Below, in pieces: positions 15,496 to 22,897 of a stretch of 23,684 nt of DNA. The notes under the pieces are model-generated. The model saw nothing but the letters and a program-made list of their open reading frames with translations, searched no databases and was not told the DNA's origin. Origin of the DNA: CAYXGE01 sp964464435. Its GTDB lineage: Bacteria; Pseudomonadota; Gammaproteobacteria; Burkholderiales; Methylophilaceae. The translations under genes and the position numbers were made by a program. Positions within the stretch are counted from its first letter, which is position 1. Each line of letters starts with the position of its first letter. The DNA lies in contig CAYXGE010000022.1 in assembly GCA_964464435.1 (NCBI GenBank), forward strand, positions 1-23,684, given 5' to 3'.

Positions 15496-15885
15496 TTAAA
15501 CGCGAATAATGTGCGTGTTGGCAATTCTATCGTGCAGATATTGCCCCTCTTTATCAAATATAGCCCATAGAAACCCAAGCCCAAACAGCAAACTTGCCAA
15601 TACATACCGTTTAACCGCCATTGGCTTACTTATGGCTAGCCCATTATTTTGGACTATTTTTAGTTTCCATGTTTTCATCGCTAATGTTTGGCCAACAGTT
15701 GACCATTGCCTTACAAAATACCAGCCAATGGTGAGCCATAAAGAAAGTTGCAGAAAAGCTTTTTTGGGGTATTGAGTAGCATCACCCACAATGACAATAA
15801 ATAGCAAAGTGATGAGCATTGCAAGGGCTATTAGAATGAGGCCTTCATAAAGTAAACAGCCAAGTTTAATGAAGGCTAAGCGCAT
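15496..15885 (-). CDS. RDD family membrane protein
   Basis: A 129-residue integral membrane protein with about three membrane segments (roughly 10-35, 44-62 and 93-112). The family features GQTLAMKTWKLKIV and the C-terminal LHDRIANTHII are clear; the name-giving Arg/Asp positions are less obvious at the N-terminus. Some RDD proteins act in ion exchange, but no transport role can be assigned here. It is the last gene of the sigma factor / DUF3619 / DUF3106 / RDD series, 64 bp after DUF3106. No ribosome site is evident before the ATG. Confidence 0.88.
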   Translation of the reverse strand: MRLAFIKLGCLLYEGLILIALAMLITLLFIVIVGDATQYPKKAFLQLSLWLTIGWYFVRQWSTVGQTLAMKTWKLKIVQNNGLAISKPMAVKRYVLASLLFGLGFLWAIFDKEGQYLHDRIANTHIIRV

Positions 15886-15949
15886 GCGAGTTGACTGGTA
15901 GATACGTGAAAACTTAACAAATATTTTAGGCTTACAACATTACTATCGT

Positions 15950-16381
15950 TTATAAATCTTCATAATCAGGGTTGTTTTGGCGAAGCTCTTCACGTTGTTT
16001 TTCAGGCAAGCTCTGATATTCACGCCATTTTTTGCGTAATTCTTCTTTTTTATCATCGGGCAAGGTTTGAAATTGCTGATAACGTTTGCGTGCGTTTTCA
16101 CGCTCGTAGGGCGTCATTCGGCTCCAGCGCGTTAAACGCTTTTGTACACGCTCTTGGTGCTTAGCATCCATTTTTGGATAATCTTTGGCGATATCCAACA
16201 TTTTTTCTCGTTGCCAAGGACGCAAAGTATCCCATTCTTGACTTAATGGGTTAAGAACCTTTTTTTGTTCTTCGCTTAGTTGCGCCCAGGTCATATTAGT
16301 TGCGGCATCATCTGCCAACGCAACAACATGTGTAATTAAACCAACAAAAAATAGAATAACTAAGAAGAACGCTCTAACCAT
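15950..16381 (-). CDS. DUF3106 family periplasmic helical-repeat protein
   Basis: A 143-residue exported protein. A signal peptide (VRAFFLVILFFVGLITHVVALA) is followed by a highly charged all-helical region with about five degenerate repeats of 18-19 residues: WDTLRPWQREKMLDIAK, YPKMDAKHQERVQKRLTRW, WSRMTPYERENARKRYQQF, FQTLPDDKKEELRKKWREY and YQSLPEKQREELR. This matches DUF3106, whose function is unknown. The start overlaps the DUF3619 gene by 22 bp, and AGAGG precedes the ATG by nine bases. A periplasmic sensing or chaperone role next to a sigma factor is plausible but is inference. Confidence 0.87.
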   Translation of the reverse strand: MVRAFFLVILFFVGLITHVVALADDAATNMTWAQLSEEQKKVLNPLSQEWDTLRPWQREKMLDIAKDYPKMDAKHQERVQKRLTRWSRMTPYERENARKRYQQFQTLPDDKKEELRKKWREYQSLPEKQREELRQNNPDYEDL

Positions 16382-16770
16382 GAATCAAAACCTCTGTCGT
16401 AATAAGCTTCTGGGGGTAAATCTGAACCAAGTAAAAAGGCATCTCCATCGCCATAGTTTTCAGGGCTTGAAAATGGATTGCCTATCATAATTGCTACAAA
16501 AAGAGCACTTAATGCCATTGCACTTGAGGCTAGGGCGCGGTGATGGCTAAAATAGTCGCCAAACACTCGCAACGTATTGCTGAAACCGTTGCCTGTTGTT
16601 TGTTGTGCAGTTGCCAGCGCAAAAGCATTCAGCGCTTTTCCTCTAGCATTCGATAATTCGTTTAAAGTGTTATTATCAATCTCTTTTGCACTTGCATTAA
16701 GATATGTCACGATTGCTTTAGCTGTGACTTCTTCATTGATTGGTGTGGTGGTGTTGAATTCGTTTTTCAT
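16360..16770 (-). CDS. DUF3619 family single-pass membrane protein, candidate anti-sigma factor
   Basis: A 136-residue protein with a cytoplasmic N-terminal region of about 78 residues, one membrane segment (about 79-97, ALASSAMALSALFVAIMIG) and an acidic tail of about 38 residues, probably periplasmic. Size, topology and position 30 bp after the ECF sigma gene match DUF3619 proteins of betaproteobacteria. This topology is also that of many anti-sigma factors, so regulation of the neighbouring sigma factor is a reasonable inference, although the N-terminal region shows no recognisable zinc anti-sigma motif. Its 3' end overlaps DUF3106 by 22 bp. Confidence 0.82.
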   Translation of the reverse strand: MKNEFNTTTPINEEVTAKAIVTYLNASAKEIDNNTLNELSNARGKALNAFALATAQQTTGNGFSNTLRVFGDYFSHHRALASSAMALSALFVAIMIGNPFSSPENYGDGDAFLLGSDLPPEAYYDRGFDSWLERSS

Positions 16771-16800
16771 CGATTTATCCTAACTTATGGCTTGCAATTG

Positions 16801-17385
16801 TTACGGTTTATTTGCTAGCAAACGCTTTGAAAACCCATGTTTTTCAAGCATTAAGGCCAGTGCATGCACCGCACGTGAGCAATGGGTTTTGACACTACCT
16901 TCAGAGCAACCCATGGCTTCCGCAGTTTCTGCTACATCCATATCCTCCCAATAACGCAGCACAAAGGCTTCGCGTTGACGTGTTGGCAACTTCTTTAATG
17001 ATGCTTCTATTATAGCAATGGTTTGACTTCGCTCAAGCGCTTGTTCTGGATCTTCAGCATGATCAACATCAGCAGATTCTAAGGTCTCTAAAATATCAAA
17101 ATCTTCTTCATCGTCTTTATTGCCAAACGAAGAAAATAAAGTCGTCCAAAGATTACGTACTTTTTGGCGTCGCCAAAAATCCTTTGTAGTATTCTGCAAA
17201 ATACGTTGAAACAACATAGGGTATTCTGCCACTGGTTTATCGGCATATTTTTCCGCTAGTTTAAGCATGGCATCTTGCACAATATCAAGCGCCGCATGCT
17301 CATCACGCACTGCGTAGACAGTTTGCTTATATGCACGTCGCTCAACTTCAGCGAGAAAATTTGAAAGTTCTTGGGCTGTTGCCAT
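16801..17385 (-). CDS. ECF-type RNA polymerase sigma factor
   Basis: A 194-residue sigma-70 family factor with only regions 2 and 4. Region 2 spans about 10-77 (HAALDIVQDAMLKLAEK, then FQRILQNTTKDFWRRQKVR). An acidic linker at about 90-120 contains DDEEDFD. Region 4 is about 128-180 (LPTRQREAFVLRYWEDM and the helix-turn-helix VAETAEAMGCSEGSVKTHCS). It heads a minus-strand unit with DUF3619, DUF3106 and RDD. This combination recurs in betaproteobacteria, which suggests that DUF3619 may hold the sigma factor at the membrane; I cannot identify an ECF-type autoregulatory promoter upstream. Confidence 0.93.
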   Translation of the reverse strand: MATAQELSNFLAEVERRAYKQTVYAVRDEHAALDIVQDAMLKLAEKYADKPVAEYPMLFQRILQNTTKDFWRRQKVRNLWTTLFSSFGNKDDEEDFDILETLESADVDHAEDPEQALERSQTIAIIEASLKKLPTRQREAFVLRYWEDMDVAETAEAMGCSEGSVKTHCSRAVHALALMLEKHGFSKRLLANKP

Positions 17386-17594
17386 GACAATTTTTTGCGG
17401 TTAAACCATATGCTTTACGGACCATTTGTGTACAAGTATATCAGGTTTGAATTTTTCACTGAGAATGTTGTGATCGCTTTTGTTGTATTATCATCCCTTG
17501 ATAGACCCTCAGATAGATACTATCGAAGGTAGTTCGTGGTAACTTGCTTGTTATCTCATATTATCGATTTCTACGCATTAAGAATGGAAAAAAT

Positions 17595-17813
17595 TTGGCT
17601 AAGTTAATCCTAATCGCGATTGCTGCATGGTTATTGGTGACCATTATTAAACGTTACCAAGCCAGTATCAATTATACAAAACAAGCAACTGAAGCAAAAA
17701 CAGCCTCGCAAGACATGGTGCAATGCGCGCATTGTGGCGTGCATCACCCTAAAGCTGAAAGTATTACCAAAGATGGGCAGTTTTATTGCAGTAATCAACA
17801 TGCAAATCCATAA
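17595..17813 (+). CDS. PP0621-type small membrane-anchored zinc-ribbon peptide
   Basis: A peptide of about 72 residues with an N-terminal membrane segment (LAKLILIAIAAWLLVTII) and a cytoplasmic C-terminal zinc site CAHCGVHH ... YCSNQH (C44, C47, C65, H69). Proteins of this type are found upstream of pilS in many proteobacteria; the function is unknown. The start is uncertain: the frame opens at TTG 17544, but the TTG at 17595 begins right at the membrane segment, has GGA about seven bases upstream, and gives the family's usual short length. It lies 33 bp before pilS on the same strand and may be cotranscribed with it. Confidence 0.8.
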   Translation: MAKLILIAIAAWLLVTIIKRYQASINYTKQATEAKTASQDMVQCAHCGVHHPKAESITKDGQFYCSNQHANP

Positions 17814-17846
17814 TTTAGCGACTATTAATCCTACCTTTACGAATAT

Positions 17847-19451
17847 ATGTTAAGCACCATTTCCTCAAGATTTTCATCGTGGTTAAATCAACCATGGGCG
17901 CTTGGGCCTATTTCTTATTCTCATCTGTACCGCATTTTTATTGCCATTGCGCTCACCGCTTATTATTTTTACTGGAATGAACGAGGTGCAGAAGACCATT
18001 ATGATAGCGCGCTGTATATTCGCTTTGCACTTGGTTATTTAGTTCTAAGTGTTTTAGGCGCTGGGTTGGGTAGACTCAATGTGTTAGCGCAACAAACACA
18101 AGTAGCTGTAATGGCGATTGTGGATATTATTTTTATTGTTGTGCTTATTTACGCTGCAGGTGGCTTAAAAAGTGGCTTGGGCTTATTGCTGGTAGTAGCT
18201 ATTGCTTTTGCTAGCTTGTTTAGCAAAGAACAGCATGCCTTGTTTTACGCAGCGATTGCCAGTATTGCCCTGTTGCTAGAACAAGCCTATCAATGGGCCA
18301 ATTGGGCGCAATCCTATTCAGATTTTACGCATGCAGCAATGCTCAGTTTAAGCTGTTTTGCAACCGCTTGGTTAGGCTACAGTTTAGCGCGTAGAACTAC
18401 GCAAAGTGAGGCTCTAGCCTCACAACGTGGCCTAGATTTAGAAAATATGGCGCATGTTAATGCACTGATTACACAAGAAATGCAAGATGGCGTGCTTGTT
18501 GTTGATGGCAATTTAGCGCTCAAGCATTACAATATTCAGGCTGAGATATTGCTCGGTAAAGGGCATCAATTAGCGGTCGACATGCCACTATCAGAAGCCG
18601 CACCAGAAGTATCGGTGGTGCTCGCTTCTGAAGCTTCTACTTTAGGGGAAAAAATAGTTAATATTCAATCTGAGGGACGTGAGTTAAGACTAAGAGTGAT
18701 GCCTGTCGGGGCCAATCATCTCGATGGTGCGGTTATTTTTATTGAAGATTGGAGCCAAGTGCAGGTGCAGTCACAGCAAGTTAAACTAGCTGCACTCGGC
18801 CGCTTAACAGCCAATATTGCGCATGAAATTCGCAACCCTCTTAGCGCCATTAGTCATGCCAATCAACTATTACTTGAAGAAGAAAGTATCGCACCTACCA
18901 ATCGTCGCATGTTAGAAATCATTTCTAGCAATGTATTACGCTTGGACCAGATTGTAAAAGACGTGCTGGAACTAAGCCGCCGTGACCGAACCCAGCAAGA
19001 AGAAATCAATTTAAATCAATTTTTACAAGAATTTCACCACCAATTCTGCCAGATCGATAAAATCCCAACAACTGGATTTTTGCTGAATATGTTATCGCAT
19101 CCGGTAAAAGTCAGGTTTGATGAACGCCATCTCAATCAAATCTTGTGGAACTTATGCCGCAATGGATGGCGGCATTGCCAACAACAAGCGGGTAGTTTAA
19201 AACTAACCGTTAAAGAAAAATCTAATACCAAAAGTTTGTTAATTGAGATTGAAGATGATGGGGCAGGTGTAGATGCTAAAATCGTGCAACATTTGTTTGA
19301 GCCATTTTTTACGACAGCTTCAACAGGTACCGGCTTAGGCTTATTTATTGCGCGTGAACTTTCTGAAGCTAATGGCGCAAGTATTGAATACCAAGCATTA
19401 AAGCAAGGATGTAAATTTATGCTTCATACAAAAAAAGTGAGCAGTGAATGA
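17847..19451 (+). CDS. pilS: Sensor histidine kinase PilS
   Basis: A 534-residue membrane kinase that in the known system senses pilin levels in the inner membrane and phosphorylates PilR. About six membrane segments occupy residues 20-180. A PAS-like region follows (about 200-300, QEMQDGVLVVDGNLALKHYN). The phospho-acceptor His326 is in ANIAHEIRNPLSAISHA, the N-box is LWNLCRNGWRHC, and the G boxes are EDDGAGVD and GTGLGLFIA. The stop overlaps the pilR ATG in ATGA (19448-19451), so the pair is translationally coupled. The upstream PP0621 gene and the downstream prepilin support the pilus assignment. Confidence 0.95.
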   Translation: MLSTISSRFSSWLNQPWALGPISYSHLYRIFIAIALTAYYFYWNERGAEDHYDSALYIRFALGYLVLSVLGAGLGRLNVLAQQTQVAVMAIVDIIFIVVLIYAAGGLKSGLGLLLVVAIAFASLFSKEQHALFYAAIASIALLLEQAYQWANWAQSYSDFTHAAMLSLSCFATAWLGYSLARRTTQSEALASQRGLDLENMAHVNALITQEMQDGVLVVDGNLALKHYNIQAEILLGKGHQLAVDMPLSEAAPEVSVVLASEASTLGEKIVNIQSEGRELRLRVMPVGANHLDGAVIFIEDWSQVQVQSQQVKLAALGRLTANIAHEIRNPLSAISHANQLLLEEESIAPTNRRMLEIISSNVLRLDQIVKDVLELSRRDRTQQEEINLNQFLQEFHHQFCQIDKIPTTGFLLNMLSHPVKVRFDERHLNQILWNLCRNGWRHCQQQAGSLKLTVKEKSNTKSLLIEIEDDGAGVDAKIVQHLFEPFFTTASTGTGLGLFIARELSEANGASIEYQALKQGCKFMLHTKKVSSE

Positions 19452-20830
19452 CTCAGCCATATGATTGTTTAGTCGTTGACGATGAAACAGATATACGTGA
19501 GCTTCTTGTTCTTACCCTAGAGCGCATGGGCATCAATGCCCATAGCGCCTCTAATGTAAGTGATGCCAAATCATTGTTGAGCCAACAAACTTATGCACTT
19601 TGTTTAACCGATATGCGTCTGCCCGATGGCACTGGACTAGATTTAGTTAAACATATTAACAGCCACTTCCCTGGTTTGCCTGTCGCCGTGATTACCGCTT
19701 TTGGTAGTGCAGAAAATGCTGTTTCGGCGTTAAAAGCAGGCGCTTTTGATTATCTCACCAAGCCAATATCATTAAAGCAGCTGAGACCTCTGATTGAGTC
19801 TGCCCTTAAATTATCATCCCCTATCCAGCAAAGCCCCAAAACAAACGGGTTAAATTTGATAGGTCAATCTTCAGCAATCCAGCAAGTGCGCACCTTAATC
19901 GATAAACTTAGCCGAAGCCAAGCGCCCGTGTTTGTAAGCGGTGAATCAGGCAGCGGTAAGGAGCTGGCAGCGCGCTTGATTCATGCCAATGGTTCTAGAA
20001 GAGACGGTCCTTTTATCGCTGTTAACTGTGGCGCGATTCCTGAAAACCTAATGGAAAGTGAATTTTTTGGCTACAAAAAAGGCTCTTTTACTGGTGCAGA
20101 TCGTGATAAAGAAGGCATGTTTCAAGCGGCAAACGGTGGCACACTGTTTTTAGATGAGGTGGCTGACTTGCCTATGAGTATGCAGGTAAAACTGTTACGC
20201 GCTATTCAAGAAAAAAAGGTGCGTATGGTTGGTGGTACCACAGAAGAAAGTGTCGATGTCCGCATTATCAGCGCCACTCATCGCAACTTAGTATCAATGA
20301 TGGATAACGCGCAATTTAGACAAGACTTGTATTATCGCCTCAATGTCATTGAGCTTAAAATGCCAGCCTTACGTGAGCGAGCAGAAGATATTCCAGAACT
20401 CGCCCAAAGTCTGCTTAATAAACTGTGTCAAGCATCAGGTATGACGGTGCCGCAATTATCCCCTAGTGCAGAAAACATACTTAAATCGTATAGCTTTCCG
20501 GGCAATGTGCGAGAGCTAGAAAATGTGTTAGAGCGTGCATTAGCGCTGAGCGATGGCAGTGCAATTGAAGCTGATGATTTATTACTTGAGGGTCAAACTG
20601 CACATGCAAGCTCAAATACCCTAACATCCGCACCTGCTATTGACATGCCATTGCCTGATTATTTAGAAACCATTGAGAAAAAAGCCATTATTGAAGCTTT
20701 AGAGAAAACCAGCCAAAACAAAACAGAGGCGGCTAAGTTATTAGGCGTTAGCTTTAGAACCTTGCGCTACCGTTTGTCTAAGTTAGGCCTAAGCAAAGAA
20801 GATTTAAGCAAAGACGACGCTGAAGACTAA
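19448..20830 (+). CDS. pilR: Sigma-54-dependent response regulator PilR
   Basis: A 460-residue NtrC-type activator of pilin transcription. The receiver domain has DD at 11-12, phospho-acceptor Asp55 (LTDMRLPDG) and Lys105 (LTKP). The AAA+ domain has Walker A GESGSGKE (163-170), the sigma-54 contact loop GSFTGA (210-215) and Walker B GGTLFLDE. A Fis-type helix-turn-helix ends the protein (NKTEAAKLLGVSFRTLRYRL). GSFTGA instead of GAFTGA is a variant I associate with PilR proteins and does not indicate loss of function. A sigma-54 promoter precedes the prepilin gene at 22898, a likely target. Confidence 0.96.
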   Translation: MTQPYDCLVVDDETDIRELLVLTLERMGINAHSASNVSDAKSLLSQQTYALCLTDMRLPDGTGLDLVKHINSHFPGLPVAVITAFGSAENAVSALKAGAFDYLTKPISLKQLRPLIESALKLSSPIQQSPKTNGLNLIGQSSAIQQVRTLIDKLSRSQAPVFVSGESGSGKELAARLIHANGSRRDGPFIAVNCGAIPENLMESEFFGYKKGSFTGADRDKEGMFQAANGGTLFLDEVADLPMSMQVKLLRAIQEKKVRMVGGTTEESVDVRIISATHRNLVSMMDNAQFRQDLYYRLNVIELKMPALRERAEDIPELAQSLLNKLCQASGMTVPQLSPSAENILKSYSFPGNVRELENVLERALALSDGSAIEADDLLLEGQTAHASSNTLTSAPAIDMPLPDYLETIEKKAIIEALEKTSQNKTEAAKLLGVSFRTLRYRLSKLGLSKEDLSKDDAED

Positions 20831-20848
20831 CTAATTGACTACGGTCTA

Positions 20849-20885
20849 TTAATCTTTGCCTAGTCTGTTAATCTTTACTAAGTCT
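20849..20885. repeat. Imperfect 19-bp tandem repeat at the 3' end of the orphan kinase gene
   Basis: TTAATCTTTGCCTAGTCT (20849-20866) and TTAATCTTTACTAAGTCT (20868-20885) match at 15 of 18 positions with a 19-bp period. The second copy contains the stop codon of the minus-strand kinase gene. It looks like a small local duplication between the convergent pilR and kinase genes. Confidence 0.6.
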
Positions 20886-22553
20886 AAAACGTACCTCACC
20901 ATCTTTATTTTCTACCACGGCTAAACTGTAGCCCGCTTGCTCAGCTTGTTTACCTGCTTGGTACAAACCAATGCCTAACCCATTTTCTGATTTCACGCGC
21001 TTTTTAAATAATTGCTCTGCCAATTGATTTGGCATGGCTTTGCCAGTATCACTTACTTCTATACACACGCCCTGACCACGATTGATTTCAACTTGTATTT
21101 GAATATCACGCTCGTGCTTCGCTTTTTCTAGCGCATTTTGCAATAAATTATCTACTACACTGGTTAATACTTCTTCATTCACTAGCGCATCAGAAACGTC
21201 ATCCGCTAAAAAAATCACATTGGTTTGCAAATGCCTTTGTTTAAGTTCTTGCCACCACTCATTCAACGGCTTTGCTTGACTCGTTTCAGAGCTTGGTGCT
21301 TTTAATTTATCTAATGTCAACGCTAAGCGCTGATTAAGCTGTGGCAGTTGCCGACGAATCAAAGCCAATAGTTTATCGTTATCAGCATCCGCGGTATGTT
21401 CAGCCGCACTGCACAAGGTGTTCATCGATTGCACAATATTTTTTATATCATGCGTTAATCGCGCCCCTGTTTCATAGACAGCATGCATATAAGTATTTTG
21501 TTTGAGCGTTTCTTCTCGACGTTTTGCCGCATAAAACTCACCCAAAATTTGCGAAAGCAATTTAACGTGTAAGGCCAAAGCTGGGGTAAGCGCGGTTTTA
21601 GTATATAGGTTTAAGTTCAAACCTTGTGCTTTAAGCTCTGTTTTAAAGGCATTGCGTAAGCCAATTTCTCCGCTACCATCAATGGTTTTCCATGTTAAGC
21701 CACTGACCCAATCTAACTTGGCAATTTCTTGCATGGTGGCATCGATAAATTGTTGAGGCGCATTTTCACTTTCTGCCAGCGTGGCGACATTACGCATCCA
21801 ATCTTCAAACGGTAGGCCTAAGCTCAGTAAATATCGTGATACCAATTGCCCTAATCCAGAAAAACCTAAATGTGGATTCCATACCCAGCTCACCACCACC
21901 AACGCTAGTGCCAAGCCAAATACCATTTGGACCAGTACCTCAGCATAGTTTGCCCCACTGGTCACTTTAATGGCAAAACTACCCAGCACTAAAATCACTG
22001 CAAATAAAATAAACGCCAAGGTATAAAAAAAGTCCATCATAGGTGGCAAGGTTTGCTCGCCTTCATCTTCACCCCCTAACATCGTTAGCAATGGCAACAC
22101 AGGTAACACATAGCGAATAGCTATATCCGCGACTTCTGAGTCAATTGGCGTGTTGAGTAGCTGAGGTACTACCCAAAATAATAAGACTGATAACAAATAA
22201 GAGGCGCCGAATATAAATTGCAAGCGTGCACGTTTTGCACGTGCAGACAAGATGCGGCCACTGAGCAAACCAAACAGCACAGCAATCCAAAACGCAATCA
22301 TCCACCAATTCACCATCACAATAATGGCGCTAATCACTAAAACAAAGGCCAATACCGTACCAGAGCTTAACTCTTTTTTAGCTTGCAGTATGGGTTGCCA
22401 AATTAAAAAGCAACCAGCATGGCACATGAGTAATACCTTTTGCATGGGTGATTCAAAGCCCCAAACAATAATCACGTGCAAAGAAAGCAAGGTTAAACCC
22501 AGTGCAATTTGATTCAAAAAGGTAATTAATTTTTTTTGTATGTGCGTTAACAT
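20868..22553 (-). CDS. Orphan membrane histidine kinase, HDIKN type
   Basis: A 561-residue kinase. The first ~240 residues are hydrophobic, with about eight to ten membrane segments. A region at about 250-350 may be a GAF-like sensor domain. The phospho-acceptor His368 is in GARLTHDIKNIVQ, the N-box is VVDNLLQNALEKA, and the G boxes are VSDTGKAM and NGLGIGLYQAG. The HD[LI]KN form and the long membrane input resemble PrsK-type kinases of exopolysaccharide systems more than PilS, but identity is uncertain. It has no adjacent response regulator of its own. It converges on pilR and diverges from the prepilin, so PilR or a distant regulator could be its partner. A GAGAG-rich ribosome site precedes the ATG. 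Confidence 0.85.
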   Translation of the reverse strand: MLTHIQKKLITFLNQIALGLTLLSLHVIIVWGFESPMQKVLLMCHAGCFLIWQPILQAKKELSSGTVLAFVLVISAIIVMVNWWMIAFWIAVLFGLLSGRILSARAKRARLQFIFGASYLLSVLLFWVVPQLLNTPIDSEVADIAIRYVLPVLPLLTMLGGEDEGEQTLPPMMDFFYTLAFILFAVILVLGSFAIKVTSGANYAEVLVQMVFGLALALVVVSWVWNPHLGFSGLGQLVSRYLLSLGLPFEDWMRNVATLAESENAPQQFIDATMQEIAKLDWVSGLTWKTIDGSGEIGLRNAFKTELKAQGLNLNLYTKTALTPALALHVKLLSQILGEFYAAKRREETLKQNTYMHAVYETGARLTHDIKNIVQSMNTLCSAAEHTADADNDKLLALIRRQLPQLNQRLALTLDKLKAPSSETSQAKPLNEWWQELKQRHLQTNVIFLADDVSDALVNEEVLTSVVDNLLQNALEKAKHERDIQIQVEINRGQGVCIEVSDTGKAMPNQLAEQLFKKRVKSENGLGIGLYQAGKQAEQAGYSLAVVENKDGEVRFRLSKD

Positions 22554-22700
22554 GCGCTTTACTCTCTCCCCAGCATTTATGCTCTCAGTGTAAACTACCT
22601 GCGATTAATATAGAATATGCGAATGTTAAATATGGCAAATCGTATTGATTGATATTTGCCCCAAAAACATCAAATGCTATCTATCTAAAGGGTTTAATGC

Positions 22701-22737
22701 AGTGTCAAATTTTTGTCACTTACGTTGAAATTTCAAC
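22701..22737. promoter_or_regulatory. Paired dyads, candidate PilR enhancer sites
   Basis: AGTGTCAAATTTTTGTCACT (22701-22720) pairs at 8 of 10 positions; GTTGAAATTTCAAC (22724-22737) is a perfect 14-bp palindrome. Their centres (22710.5 and 22730.5) are 20 bp apart, two helical turns, and the right arms match at 7 of 10 positions. They lie about 75-110 bp upstream of the sigma-54 -24 box, and the first contains GTGTC, the core I recall for PilR sites in Pseudomonas aeruginosa. Confidence 0.55.
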
Positions 22738-22810
22738 ACTTCTTTGGCTATTTTATAAATCAGCATTATCAAGAACCGCATAAAATAAGGCTTGCAGAGC
22801 ATATGGTTAA

Positions 22811-22826
22811 TGGCATACCGTTTGCT
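22811..22826 (+). promoter_or_regulatory. Sigma-54 (-24/-12) promoter of the prepilin gene
   Basis: TGGCAT-ACCGT-TTGCT matches the TGGCAC-N5-TTGCA/T consensus at all but one position. The invariant GG (22812-22813) and GC (22824-22825) are separated by exactly 10 bp, as sigma-54 requires. The expected transcription start is near 22837, about 60 nt before the prepilin ATG. Confidence 0.85.
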
Positions 22827-22897
22827 TTTAATTAAACGGAGATTATTATTCGCTATTTTAATAGCCCTTTTATTTTTGCTAGAGAGGCAGTATAAAA

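Larger units (their letters stand above)
22554..22897. other. 344-bp regulatory intergenic region between orphan kinase and prepilin
   Basis: No gene is seen here. From left to right it holds the AT-rich upstream region of the kinase, a 7-bp inverted repeat GGCAAAT/ATTTGCC (22634-22640, 22654-22660), two dyads 20 bp apart (22701-22737), a sigma-54 promoter (22811-22826), and a leader of about 60 nt with a small AT-rich hairpin (22852-22865) followed by Ts. The prepilin ribosome site AGAGAGG is near 22880. Confidence 0.7.

Noticed and set aside
17512..17524. Mini-hairpin GATAG-ATA-CTATC between the sigma factor and PP0621 genes.
   Set aside because: Five base pairs with a 3-nt loop and no T-tract; likely chance.
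20075..20092. PilR has GSFTGA instead of the canonical GAFTGA sigma-54 contact loop.
   Set aside because: I recall the same Ser variant in known PilR proteins, so it is a subfamily trait and not a sign of lost sigma-54 activation.
22634..22660. Inverted repeat GGCAAAT/ATTTGCC upstream of the orphan kinase.
   Set aside because: A 7-bp arm with a 13-bp spacer in an AT-rich region is weak; no promoter element around it supports an operator.
22852..22865. GCTAT/ATAGC hairpin followed by Ts in the prepilin leader, resembling an attenuator.
   Set aside because: The stem is only five AT-rich pairs and would be too weak to terminate; mentioned only as part of the leader.
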